In this document: positions 1 to 12,500 of the stretch, one piece after another
How positions within the stretch are numbered: the first letter of the stretch is position 1
How the letters are laid out: every line of letters starts with the position of its first letter
From: Ryuthela nishihirai
Taxonomy: Eukaryota; Arthropoda; Arachnida; Araneae; Heptathelidae
Direction: 5' to 3'
Length of the DNA stretch: 64,000 nucleotides
NCBI GenBank assembly: GCA_038380435.1
Contig: JAWZYU010000034.1
Span: forward strand, 43,648,901 to 43,712,900
Notes under the pieces: generated by a model
Database searches by the model: none
What the model was told of the DNA's origin: nothing
The model's input: only the letters and a program-made list of their open reading frames with translations
Translations under genes and position numbers: made by a program

Positions 1-163
1 AGAACATGCTTGATGGCCTTGACAGGAGGCTACCATTTGTCTCTTAACAGCTGTCCGGTGGTTCCCTTTCTCCAACTTTCTCTGAGTCCTCAGGGTCCTT
101 GTAACCTAACCATTTAGCCTATTGTGTGCAAAAAAGTGTCGCTTAGATGTAAAACAACCAAAC
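1..163 (+). mobile_element. SINE-A module, cut by the window start
   Basis: AGAACATGCTTGATGGCCTT to GCTTAGATGTAAAACAACCA, a diverged module. Confidence 0.85.
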
Positions 164-524
164 TTAGTAGTAGTCCTTCCACTTGAATATGATGTTAATG
201 GAGGTATCATGCAAAGTTTGTATGTGCAATTGTGCAGTGAATGGGCTTTAGTTGATGAGCCTCCATGACCTTGGTGCTGAAGGCATATTCACATGGAAGA
301 ATTTACACTTGTGGTAGGTGCTTGAGTAGGATTATGTTGATACATGATAATGGACAATAATATATAAAATAATATTTTAATCTTTGTTAAAAAATGCCGT
401 ACTTTATGGGAATTTTGTGGAGTTTTATTATTTTTTACATGTTTAAACAGTCTTAATAGTGTAAGAATTTTGTTATAAAATGAGTATTATTTTTAAAGTT
501 TTTCAAAGATATGTTCCTTTACAG

Positions 525-566
525 CTAGAACAGACTGGACAGTTGCAGAGAAAAATAGCACATCAA
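525..566 (+). CDS. RRP9: RRP9 exon a (first exon in window)
   Basis: The acceptor tttacag precedes the exon and the donor gtaagt follows it. It encodes LEQTGQLQRKIAHQ, the conserved segment just before the first WD40 repeat. It begins and ends in phase 0, so at least one more coding exon lies upstream of the window. Confidence 0.9.
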
Positions 567-3500
567 GTAAGTAACTTTTCACTCTTCATCTAACATTTAG
601 TTTTATAGTAATGGGGTGTAGGGGTAATTATCTCATTTGGTATTGTGCCATGATTGTAATCTGATGTTCTCGGGTTTAAGTCCCATTGCACCTGAGTTGA
701 GAGATTATCTGCTAACCCCATTATGCCCTTGATGAGAAGGGGAACAGTGATGGACTAGCAATACTGTCATTTGTTAGATTTTAAACTATGCCCTCGTCTC
801 TTTTTTAGAACATATCCTATGCATGCTAAGGAGCACACTTTATAATCCTGATAGAAGGTTTCTATCTGTCTCCTAACAGTTGTCCAGTCAGCAACAAGAC
901 CCCCACATCAGCAACCCACACCAGCAACAAGACAATAGACTAACCTTTTTTGACTAGCAATCGATCACTGTACTTTGAAAGCGAAAGTTTGCAAACTAAA
1001 CAAGAAGCCTTCATCATTATGTGACATCTGTAAATGTATGGAAAACATTCAGTGCGTATTGCTTGAATGCAAGGTGCAGAAAGGTTACCAACCAACCCCT
1101 GAACAAGCATGTAAAATTTTTTTAAATAAAAAAACTCAGGGGCTCTACACTGCTTTTGAATTTTTCCTATTACTATGTTGCTAGAAGATTTCACATTTTT
1201 AGCTTTCTTCATGGAACTCTTTTATCTCTTTTATTTGCTGTATATAGGATAGATAAGGATCTTAGAAGTTACTACTAGTTTATACAGATCTCTTTACATA
1301 AGAACTCCACTAAGACAAATCAAGTTTGCTGACCACTGCCTTAGGGCCAATGCAATAAAAGTATGGCCATTATATCAGTATCTCTAGCCATTATGCCACT
1401 AAAGTTAGTTTCAGTCAGTTTACAGGAAAACAAGTCAGAAATTCTTTTTTTGTGTATAAGTTGAATGTGATTGATTTATTAAAAACATCTGGAAAAAAGT
1501 TATCGCTGATGCAGTGGGAATCAAACCTACAACTCTATAGATACATGCCAGAGTGCTCTAACCATTAAACCACACATCAGATGCTAAAATCTTCCAGAAT
1601 AAGGCCTATAAATCTTTCACTGAGATTTGATGGACCTTATGCCATCTCTGCTTCAGGAGAAGCAAGTTTTCCAATTGTTAATGAGTAGGTTAAGGAGTAT
1701 TTTTTTTTCCAGATGTTTTTAACAATTGTTGAAGTCTATTTCTATAAGTAATCTGTGAATTTACTATGGATGTGATTGATTTAGTTACTGGTTACAGGTC
1801 TTATTAGTTACAGGTTTCATGAATGGATGTTGTTGCCAGATGGCACAGTAGGAAGGGAAGTTAAACAGAGGAATTCTCTAAATGACATATCTAATTGTTT
1901 GGAAGTTTGATAGCCCATTTCATGCTTTGAAGCTATTATGGGAAAGATGATAAATTTAAGCTGAGTTCATCTATTCTCTTTGTGACAATGATTATAGCGC
2001 GCTTGGCTACTGATCTAAGGGACCTGGGTTCGAGCCCCGGGTAAGGCATGGATGTATGTGTCGTTTTTCTGTTGAGGTCCTGCCATCCTCTCGGACCTTC
2101 TACTATGACATATAAACTGACAGGCTCCTGTCAGACCTCTGTGGCAAGCAGCTGCTTGAGGGGGTATTTATTATTTATTTATTCATTGCATATGGCATTT
2201 GTTGACACAAGTGTGAGCAAAAATTGAAAGAGATTACAATGTGTCTAGTATTTGGGCACCAAGAGAGATGAATGGTCAAGTTTTTCTTACATGTGACAAT
2301 GTTATGAAGCCTTGTCTATGGATTAGGTAAGAATTTTTTTGTCAGAACAGAAAAATTGCCATTGAGGTAGAAGAGGTATGGCTTACCGCGTCGCTTCCCA
2401 TCATAGTCACACATTTTGGACAACCCTCGGTGGTATCTCTCAGTAGCATATTTAAAAAATATGTTTGGGGAGGCATTTTTTGAAAAGATTACAGCATAAT
2501 AATCAATATGTAAATATTAAAAAAGGTCAACTAATAAAGTAACTTAAAACCAGTGGTACATTTTGCATGAATCTTTAATGCCTTAATAATTGCTAAATGT
2601 TTTAAAAGCATATGTATATATGTAAAATAATTTTTGAAGCATATACATTTTGGAGGGAACCCCTAAACCTCCTACTTGAATATGCCACTGCATGAAGTGC
2701 AAGTGTATAAATATTTTTTTTATATTTCGTTTTTTATTTAATAGTCTATGATATCTGTTAGTTGTACATAGCAAGGTTACTGAGAACATGTTTCATAAAC
2801 ACAAAGCAAGAAATTTATTTGTTTTTGTAAAAGAAATATGGAAGCAAAATAATGGGTGAAAAAATATATAAATGTGACTGTTTTCCTTTTTTACCTCTGA
2901 CTTCTGTATGTATGTTTTATCTTCACTTTTGGCTATGCAAAGGACCTAAATTCAAATAGTAAGGAAAAAAATTACTCTCTTGAAAATGTAATTAAGTAGC
3001 ACTGGTATAGAGGATGTTTAATATGTTCACTTCATTGAATATTTTAGAGTAAACTTCCTTTGGACAATCCACATGATATCTCATAGAGTTTGAAACTCCT
3101 GGTAGAACAGTAGTTCCCCATAATGGGGCAGAAGGGGGGGGGGGGGCAAGCCACAAGAACTGACCTTGACTCCAGAGGTCAGTACACTGCCAGGCAGACA
3201 GTGGGCTGTTGCAGTTAACATATTGATGCAAGGTTATAGTATATTTTCTTCATAATAGGTGGAACAGTTGACCTCTTAAGTTTTTCTTGAACTCCTGTAG
3301 TTGTTATTAATTCATGAATGAGGTAGCAAACCTTCTCAACAGAATTAAGAAAAAAAATGCATAATAGCCCAAATAGCTTTAATTATTCATATATTTTTCT
3401 TTATACTTTTCACCTTTGCTGTGTTTTTCTTTCTTTATGATTGGTCACAAACTAAATATAATTTTGCGAGAGCAAAGGATAATTCTCATCAAGTTTATCA

Positions 3501-6500
3501 GTATGTTAATGACCTAATATGTATGATACAGATTCAAATGTTGATTCAAAACTTGCCAATTCAGTAATAATTTGTAGATATATGTTTTAAATTGATATGC
3601 ATTAGCATTTTAACCCTTTCACTACCATACTGGCCCAAAACTGCTGAGATTTTAAATGGATTCGCCCAACCAATGCTATTCCTTTCTCTTCACTTCCTCT
3701 TACCTGCAGCTTGGGCTGTTTTGGGCCAGTATGGTAGTGAAAAGGTTAAATGCATGATATTTTGAAACAACCCATTGAAAGTATTGTTCACTAAATTGAT
3801 TTCTTTCAACTAGTATGAGTAGTATGTGTTTGTTGAGGGTGGATGGGGAGTAGGAATTGGCTCTTTGGTAACACACTACGCATGTTTCCTGATTCAAGAT
3901 TTGAGTCTCCACTGATGAATTTGAAAAGACCTGCTATCTGTCAGATGAGATATTAACCCTTTAATGCCCAAGATGGCCTGAGAAAGGATATAAAATAATG
4001 AAGGCAGAGAAATAGGACTATTTGAACTAGCCCATTTCCAATTTTGGCCATTGTGAACCCATCTGTGTGCAAGAGAACCATTCTCTGGGCACATCAACAC
4101 TCTGAGCCCAGATGGATTTACATGCTTGTCATGTCCCACTAATTTATTTTATGATTTATTGTTGTATATATCTCTGTATTATATGTATTTTTAGTAGTGT
4201 CCTAAATGGGAATGTTGCTAATTGTTTGTCATTCATGACAAACTTCTCTCTCTCTTTGTTAAGGTTCATATGAAGTGAGCTCTTAACATAATGGGTTTAT
4301 GACACCTTCTTACTGAAGGAGGTTTGCACTGCTATCACTTTGCCAGAGGAGTTAGGGTATGAATCACTGAGAGAGGGGACAGTAAGATATGGAAATAACT
4401 AAGTCAGAAAGAGAGGGTGGAGAATGGGGGACAAGGAGTTCACTCTAAAAGAATAGGGTTTTGTTCTACACAGAACCACAATCACAATATGTAAGCAGGG
4501 ATTAGAATATCCTTTCACCAAGTTCTGAGGTCTGTAAAGTGATTTTTTACAGAAAAGAACAGATTTCCAACTCATTAAGTGAAGAATACCTGTAAAAGCA
4601 AGGAAATATTCAAGCTCTGCTAAGTTGATGAGAGGAAATCTTCAAGCACATCAATTGAGTCATTTTCTTCAGTGTTGATATGTAAATAAATGGTGTTTGC
4701 CATCTTTTACATAGTACAGTGAGCATTTACTTCCTACATCTAAGACATGTTTCATCTGATGCACAATCAAAACACAAGTGTAACAACCTGCAGATTCACC
4801 TAGAATCATGGGTGAAGAGTAATTGAAGAAAAATTAAAAGAAGTTGGGGAATCCACAATCCTTACATACCCACTGCTGGAGAGTGAGATAGTATATGCAT
4901 CAGATACAAAGTATTAAAAAATTCTCTGGGTGGTCTGAACAGTAGGCTTTCAACTGTCTCATAAACAGATACACAGTGAACCCTTTCTATACCCGCTCAG
5001 TCGTTGAGATCCAGCCATTCCACCTTTGTGTGCCAAAAAAAAAAAGTACCACTCAGCAGTAAAACAATGAATCTAGCTCTTTTACGACTTGCAAAGCAAT
5101 AGATATGGAAATAAAAATTAAAAAAGGCATGGCAATAGTAATAAGGTTTTAACAAAGCAATGATATTTTGTAGCAAAATTCGTGCAATTTCTCTGTCTTT
5201 GAAGTGTTGACAAACTTTCTCAATTGTTCAGAGTTTGAAAATGTGAATCAGAATTGAGAATGATCAGTTTGAAACAAGTATTTCAGAGCTAAGTATACAT
5301 ATAATCTTCTATCTTTAGTTTGATTTGGAAAAGTAATACTTAAAAATAGACCTTCAGTTTGCTTGTGAAGGTGGAGTATTTCAAACAATCACCATGTTTA
5401 ACATAATGTCCATTTACAACCTTTCACGACAAACTATTGATTTTTGCAGCTCTCTGCATGAAATGATTTTAACTACATAACTGATTTGATTAATAACCCA
5501 TCATCTAAAGATAAAAATATAATTCCTGTATTACTAAAACATTTAACTAAATTACTGTTTACATTGCACTGTTATAAATTTACATTTATTTTTTGTTGTA
5601 GTACAAAGATTCAGAACCAAAGATTCAGTGCATTCTAAAAGGTCATCAACTGAGCATTACATGTTTAGTTGCATCATCAGATGAGAAATATGTGTATAGT
5701 GCATCAAAGGACTGCTCTATTATAAAATGTAAGTGTTTTAATAATAACTTTTTTATATAGGTTTTAATTTATGCCAAAATGGCAAGCCTTTACTTTAATT
5801 ATCTTAGTAGGATTAAAATGCTTTAAATCTCCCATGAATACATTTGAGAATATCTGAATCAGTGATTAAGCAGTTAGTGTACTTGATTGCCAAGTACAGG
5901 GACCTGAGTTTAAATCCCAGATCTGACATGTATTTTTTTTTTACTGAAGTTTTGCTTACCTCACAGATATTCTCTTTGACAAAATACATTGACTCTTTTA
6001 GATCCCTTTTAGAGGAGTTTTTTTGTACTTGCATTAAACACTTAATTGGAATTTTCATAACTATTATGTGATTTTGTAAAGTAGTTAAAAGGAAATTTAT
6101 AGCTTTAATGGATGTTAATACAATCGATTAAAGCAATAACTGAGCCTTGGACAGTAGAAAGGGGGGGGGGGGGGGCACAAATCAATAACTTTGAAATTGC
6201 ATCTATCAAGATGTCATCCTCCTGGATCTTAGTTGCTGGGGAGTATGGGAAAGTTATAAGTGCATTTTGATCATCATTATCATCCCATGGTAAGAGGTCA
6301 AACACTGTAAACATGGTTGCATACTCTCAGTCAACTTTCATGCTATGTTTTGGTAACATTCTCCCAGACAGCTTTTTCTCACTGTTTTTATTTGACTTGT
6401 TCTGCTAGTGTAGTTGTTTGTTTCCAATAACTTCCATACATTTCCTTTTTCGGTGTTCTTTATTGCTCTTTGTTCAAAAAGCTTTGAAAATACTGGATAA

Positions 6501-9500
6501 TAAATTTCAAATGTGAAATTCTTTTGAAGTTTAAATCTTAATGTTATTATTGTTCACAGACAGATAACTTCATATCTAAATTTACTTGATGTAAATTGAT
6601 ATTGATTTGAATTTAGTGTGATTGATATTGAGTGACAAGGTCTAGTTAAGTGCATTACAAAAGTGGTTTTTCATTTGATATGTATAGCAGCTTGAAATTT
6701 ATAGTGAAGTATTTCTTATCATTTATCATATATTCAATTTTTTTCTTATTAATGTGGATTGTGATGATTTTTATTTTTGAAAGGAAGAGTCTTCACAGTA
6801 GCAATTAGCCCATTCGAAATTTGGAAGAAAGTTGCATTAAAAATAAGCTTCAAATAGTATTATTTTTCATTTTCATCATTTTTTAATTATTACTTATTGT
6901 TCTTATCATTGTTCTGATCTTAATAATCTCCTTGTCTATTAAAATATTTGTTAAAACTAACATATATTGCATTGTTTGCCAAGTATTTCCACCAAAAAAT
7001 TTGGCCACTGACTTGCCTACTTTTTTAAGTCTCAATTTGCCACTTATGTATATCTTTCATTGGTTAGAGGCATTAAATGTTGACTTCGTCATTTATAGGT
7101 AATAATTATCAAGTTACTTTTACTTTCATTTTGATTACACTTCTGTTCTCTCAGCACCTTGTAGAAAGGTACTCATAAAATGTAGTTGCACTTATTCCTA
7201 AAATACCTTTGTATTATGCAGTTTCCTTATAAATACCATAAAAAATATGACCTATAGTTCTTTATATTAAAGGGAAAAAACAATTTTTATGTTAATGAAT
7301 ATAACGGAACAAGATGAGTATTGGAGGAAAATTCAAATTAAAACTGAGTATAACATTTGAAAAAAAAAAGCATGTAAGTGTAAGTTGCACTCTAAGCAGT
7401 ATGGGCAAAACTGGTGTATTTACTTAATATTAGCTTATAAAATAACAACTTAAAAGAAAAAAAACTAAAAAGTAATTAGGATCCATTAAAACTGTGAAAC
7501 CAAGGTAAAAGTATTTTATGTAAAATATGAGACATGTCATTCTACTGGATATTTAACCTTTTTTTTCTAGTTTATGTGTATCATACTCATTTTTCTACTT
7601 TCATTGCCATTTTTATGTATTCACTGTAGTGCTTTGCTCTTTTTTAAATTATACAGGTGGACTTATTTCAATTGTGGAATTCAGTAATTATGAAACTTGT
7701 CATGTATTAATCAGTTTTTTTCCCAGATCATGTTCACTATACTGTAATCCTTAATGTAATGCCAAAAATATCTGGAACAAATTGTGACAGCCAGGGTGAG
7801 GTGGGGGATTCAGGCATTGTTCTATCATGGGGTATAAAAATATGTCCAGATCAGCTGGACATATTCTCTTAAATATATAACTTTTTTCATTATTAGTTCC
7901 AAAAAATTTTTCATGTTGCTTAAATTTTGGAGCTGTCCTGTGGCTGAGTAGTTAGCATGCTTGGCTACTGATCAAAGGGACCTGGGTTTGAGTCTGTGTA
8001 AGGTATGGGTGTTTGTGTTATCTTTCTGCTGAGGTCTCGCCTTCTTCGCAGACCCTCTGTGGCATATAAACTGGCAGGCTCTATCTGACCTCTGTGTCAA
8101 GCAGGTGCTTAAGGGAATATTTTTAAATATTGGAATAATTTTTTCACCTGTCGTGGCAATGCATCAAGGGTTGTCTGTATATAACATTTTTATGTTATTC
8201 TTTTTTTAATATTGTAACCAATTTATAGGGTGTATAAAAACTGGAAAAAAGATAAAAGCTATACCTGGTGGTAGAAAAGGCACTGAAAGTGTTCATTGTG
8301 GCCACACTGCCCATATTCTCTCAATAGCCATATCATCAGATGATAAATTCCTGGTAAGTGTAATAGGTTACATGTTATAGTGCCTTTATTGAATAAAAGG
8401 TAACAATGTAAGAAAGATGAATGATTGTCAGTATGCACAACAAAAAAAAGGGTATTTATTAAACATTTTATTCAATTTATTAAGGTATTGTTTATTTATG
8501 ATATTTCATTAATATTTAACACATTCTAATTATTAGCATATACTGTATTTATTAAAAATATCGAGGCATTTGTATTATGGGAATGGAAATCCCTGACATT
8601 TGAAAAATAAACTTTTAGGAAAAAATGTCATTTAAGATAAATTTTAGATTATGATATTTGTCTATATTATAATTTTCAGCAATGTTCATGTAATGTTTAA
8701 AGAGTTATTGAAGCTTAAACATTTAACAGCAGTGTTACTGTAATTGTAAGAATTTACTCAAAGGTTAATTTAAACAAATTAGCTGTTTTAACAAATTGTT
8801 TTTCAATTTGTAATGTTTTTTTAATTTTTGCCAATTTTGAAGAAAAGTATATGGGACAAGCATAATAGATAAATAGCATAATAATGTCATGTTAAATATG
8901 TCAGTTTGAGTAACTCTTAAAATGTTAAAAGAAATTTGTTGAAAAATCAAGATTTGAGAGAGAGTATAAATTTATCTGTAGTTGACCCCCTCCCTGCCCC
9001 CCCTAAAAAGCTTATTTTCAAAGTTAGGGAGCTTTGAGTGGGGTTTTCTGTTGACATAATGTGGAAGTGTCCCAATACTTATAGTAATATAATATATAAA
9101 TATACCCAGCTACTCGCTAAATAATTTCACTGTGATATTGGTTTCGTATTAATTTCGATTTGTGACATCTGTCTATTCCATGTGTACAATACATTCCATA
9201 TTGTTAAATTTTTCTAAGTCATCACGTTAGCAGTTCCAACCCAAGGGATTCTAACAAATCAAAGTACTATAAATAAGCAATATTTCAAGTTTCTGATAAA
9301 TTGCATTCCATCTAACACACATGCTAAATCTTCTATTTCTTTATAGTTTTGAAGGAACTCTGCCATAGAGGTGGTTGCATTTTTACTTCTGGCTCCAACC
9401 TGATGTTATCAGCTTTTTATAATTCCATATGTTGCTGCTGTATGCAAAAAAATATGGGTTTCTTTGTTGTTAATGCTTATCGCTTTCACATTGTTATTAC

Positions 9501-12500
9501 ATGGAAGTACACTTAATAATTTTGTAATTGTCATTATAATATTTTTTTTTAATTTTAATAAGGTTTTGCATTTGAAGTTGTGATTTACCTTTGAAGCAGT
9601 GTTTCTCAACTGATGGTTTGTGAACCTGTAGGGTTTTCAGGAAAATTTTGGATATGGTGTCTTCACTTTCATGGTTCTGACTGTACCATTATTTTAGTTT
9701 TTGATTTATTAACTATACATTGTTGGTGTTGGACTTATTTCTGTTTTGTGCTTTGTGTAAAATTAAACTTTATTTTATCTCATTTTTAGGTTGTTTTTGT
9801 ATTTGTATATGCATACCATGCACCATTTGTGGAAAATTTGGTGTCCTATTATGATTCATTTTTTTCCTAATCTTTCAGTAATTTGAATTTCTATTATTAG
9901 GTAGCCTTAAATTAAAGTCACAAAATGCAGAACTTTAAATGAATATTGCAAATGAATGCTAAATCATTCATTTCAAGGTTTACCAATTTTTGTTGCCTAA
10001 CTGGAGAGTAGCCATTATCGCCTAACTAATAGAGAGCCATTTTATGTTGAGTAGCTTTTCTGATATCCTTATGATCTTACAAACTGCAAATTATAGTGAT
10101 CAGCAAAGCCGAAAGCCTTTTTGAAATCTACAAAGATAGTAACCACAGGTTTTAAAACTAAATATTTCTCAAGAATCTGTCTTAATGAGAAAATTTGGTC
10201 CATGTAGCCACTAGCACTTCTGAATCCATAGTGTTCATCTTGAATTGTCCATCAACTTAATATTTAATTCTGTGGAACACAATAATGCATAAAACTTGGA
10301 ACAGAAAGTAGACTGATACCATTGTAATTATCACAAGAAATGAGATCACTTTTCTCAAGTTAGGGATAATAATAATAATGATGCTAGCAAAATTCTTAGG
10401 AACAGCTCTTTTATCATTGAAAACATTCAACACTACAGTCAGTCATGGGATAACAGAATTTTTCCCAGCTCTTAGAATTTCAGAAGTAATTTTATAACCT
10501 GATTTTAGTGAAAAATCAAACTTAAAATATTTAAACTGATTTTGAACTGAAAACTTCATTGACATTCTTGAATGTAGTTTTGGTTGGACTTGAAGGAAGA
10601 GTATCCATTACTTTGTGAAAATAAGTTACATTTATTATTCTCTTTTTAACTGCATGTGCAAGAGAGCATTTTCAACTTGTTCCTTAGTAAAGTTAAAATA
10701 CGACAGCAAGCATCATGCAGATCCCAGTTTTAGAACCATATCTCTCTTTTTGTTGAACTTGTTTGTTCTGTTGAATTGAACATGTCATTCTTTAAAACCT
10801 CAGAGGGCTCACTGCTTAAAATGTTTTTGATGTTCAAGAATTATATTTTGTATTACTGTGATCTAATTACAAACTGATTATAATATCAGAGATTCAGATT
10901 TTGTTGTAAACATGTTGCATATAATATGTTATGAAAGCTAAATTTTTAATAAATTCAATGAATTAAAAAGTTCTAAAAATTTATTAACTGAAAAGACTAG
11001 TTTGCTGTGAATCTCTTATTATTCAAGATGTTCCTGAAGAGAAAAAGGGTGAGAATCACTGTTTCAGAGCAACATATGGAATTATTAAATTATTGTTGAT
11101 TCATTTGGAATTAGTGCAAATGTAAATTCTTCATTTATTTAATGCTTTTTTTTATTCCTTTAACATTTTTTCTCATATTTAATAAATCTTACAGATATGT
11201 GTATATACTGAAGTTTTTAATTACAGGAGTTTTATTTATATGTAAGCCATATTCTTTTTTGCAAAGTGTTAATGCGTATACTGATTTTTCCTTTATAGAA
11301 AACATGTTCTTTATATTGGTTATTTAATAATTGTTTTATTAGCTTTTGCACTGCTTGGGTAGTTGTAAATTTTTCTGCTATTGGTATCAAACCATTAGTT
11401 ATTGACATTGGTATATTCTCATCAGTGTAATGGGTAGTATTGAGAAATCTGTAATTACTTAAAGAAAAATTGGCATTTATAGGAAAAATACTGTTAAAAC
11501 AAATTTTTACATCTCTTGACAAGATTTGGGGCAAACTTTTGTTTTATTTCCACTCATTTTATTATAGTCTGCATACCTGAATTTTTGTATGATTCAGCAT
11601 AATAATTTCTGGTGTTCTGCAGTGTGTTAATTTTGAAAATAATTATATCTGTGTATATTGTCAATGTGATTGCCAATTGATGCAATTGCCAACATGATGT
11701 AGTAGATTTCTCTAAGATACTGTGAATTGGTTCACAGAAAAGTGTGTGTATAATTCATGTAAACTTCTTATTTAATTGAAAACGACACAGTTCTCTGTGA
11801 TCTTGTCAGATTTTCATTATTCACTTTGTTTCAATGTGTTAATTATTATACTGTTTTAACTGAATGAATTTGTTTGCTAAATAAATATTAACTTCGTAAC
11901 ATTTTGAATTTTATTGATGTGTGAAACTGATGTTAAATTTTATCATTATATGAAACTGCTTTAGAGATTATGTTTTGTATCATGTCTATTTTAATGATTT
12001 CTGTAGGCAACTGGCTGCAGAAATAATATTATTAACATTTGGAATCCAAATACCATGGAATTCATACATTGTTTCAAGGGACACAAAGGTGCTATAAGTG
12101 TAAGTAAATTGTACATTGCATAACTATTAATCATTCAGTGGCATTTTAAAAAATGTTAATTTTTTAAAATGCCACTGAATTTTTTAAAATCATTTTGGTG
12201 TTTAATAACAGTATCTCATTACTTAGGCCTTTCGTAAAATGTTCCGGTTCAGTATTTTGACAGAAGTATGATGTGAAGCCCTTCCATGGCCGAGTGGTTA
12301 GCGCGCTTGGCTACTGATCTAAGGGACCTGGGTTCGAGCCCCGGATAAGGTATGGATGTATGTGTCGTTTTTCTGCTGAGGTCTTGCCATCCTCTCAGAC
12401 CTACTGTGGCATATAAACTGACAGGCTCCTGTCAGACCTCTGTGGCAAGCAGCTGCTTGAGGGGTATTTTTTTTTATATAATGTGAGTGCATTAATAAAA

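Larger units (their letters stand above)
567..5601 (+). other. RRP9 intron (5.0 kb)
   Basis: It holds old SINE-A remnants, repeat C, a SINE-B and TTAA MITEs, plus a run of about 14 G at 3136-3150. The remainder (2190-3600 and 4140-4920) shows nothing recognisable. Confidence 0.85.
5729..8228 (+). other. RRP9 intron (2.5 kb)
   Basis: AT-rich, with a degenerate SINE-B head, a run of about 16 G near 6161-6176 and one SINE-B. Nothing else recognised. Confidence 0.85.
8354..12006 (+). other. RRP9 intron (3.7 kb)
   Basis: AT-rich. It holds the LINE relic and possible hAT ends. 11100-12000 shows nothing recognised. Confidence 0.8.

Noticed and set aside
11232..11534. 100-codon - strand frame in an RRP9 intron
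   Set aside because: AT-rich composition, no family resemblance, and no splice partners.
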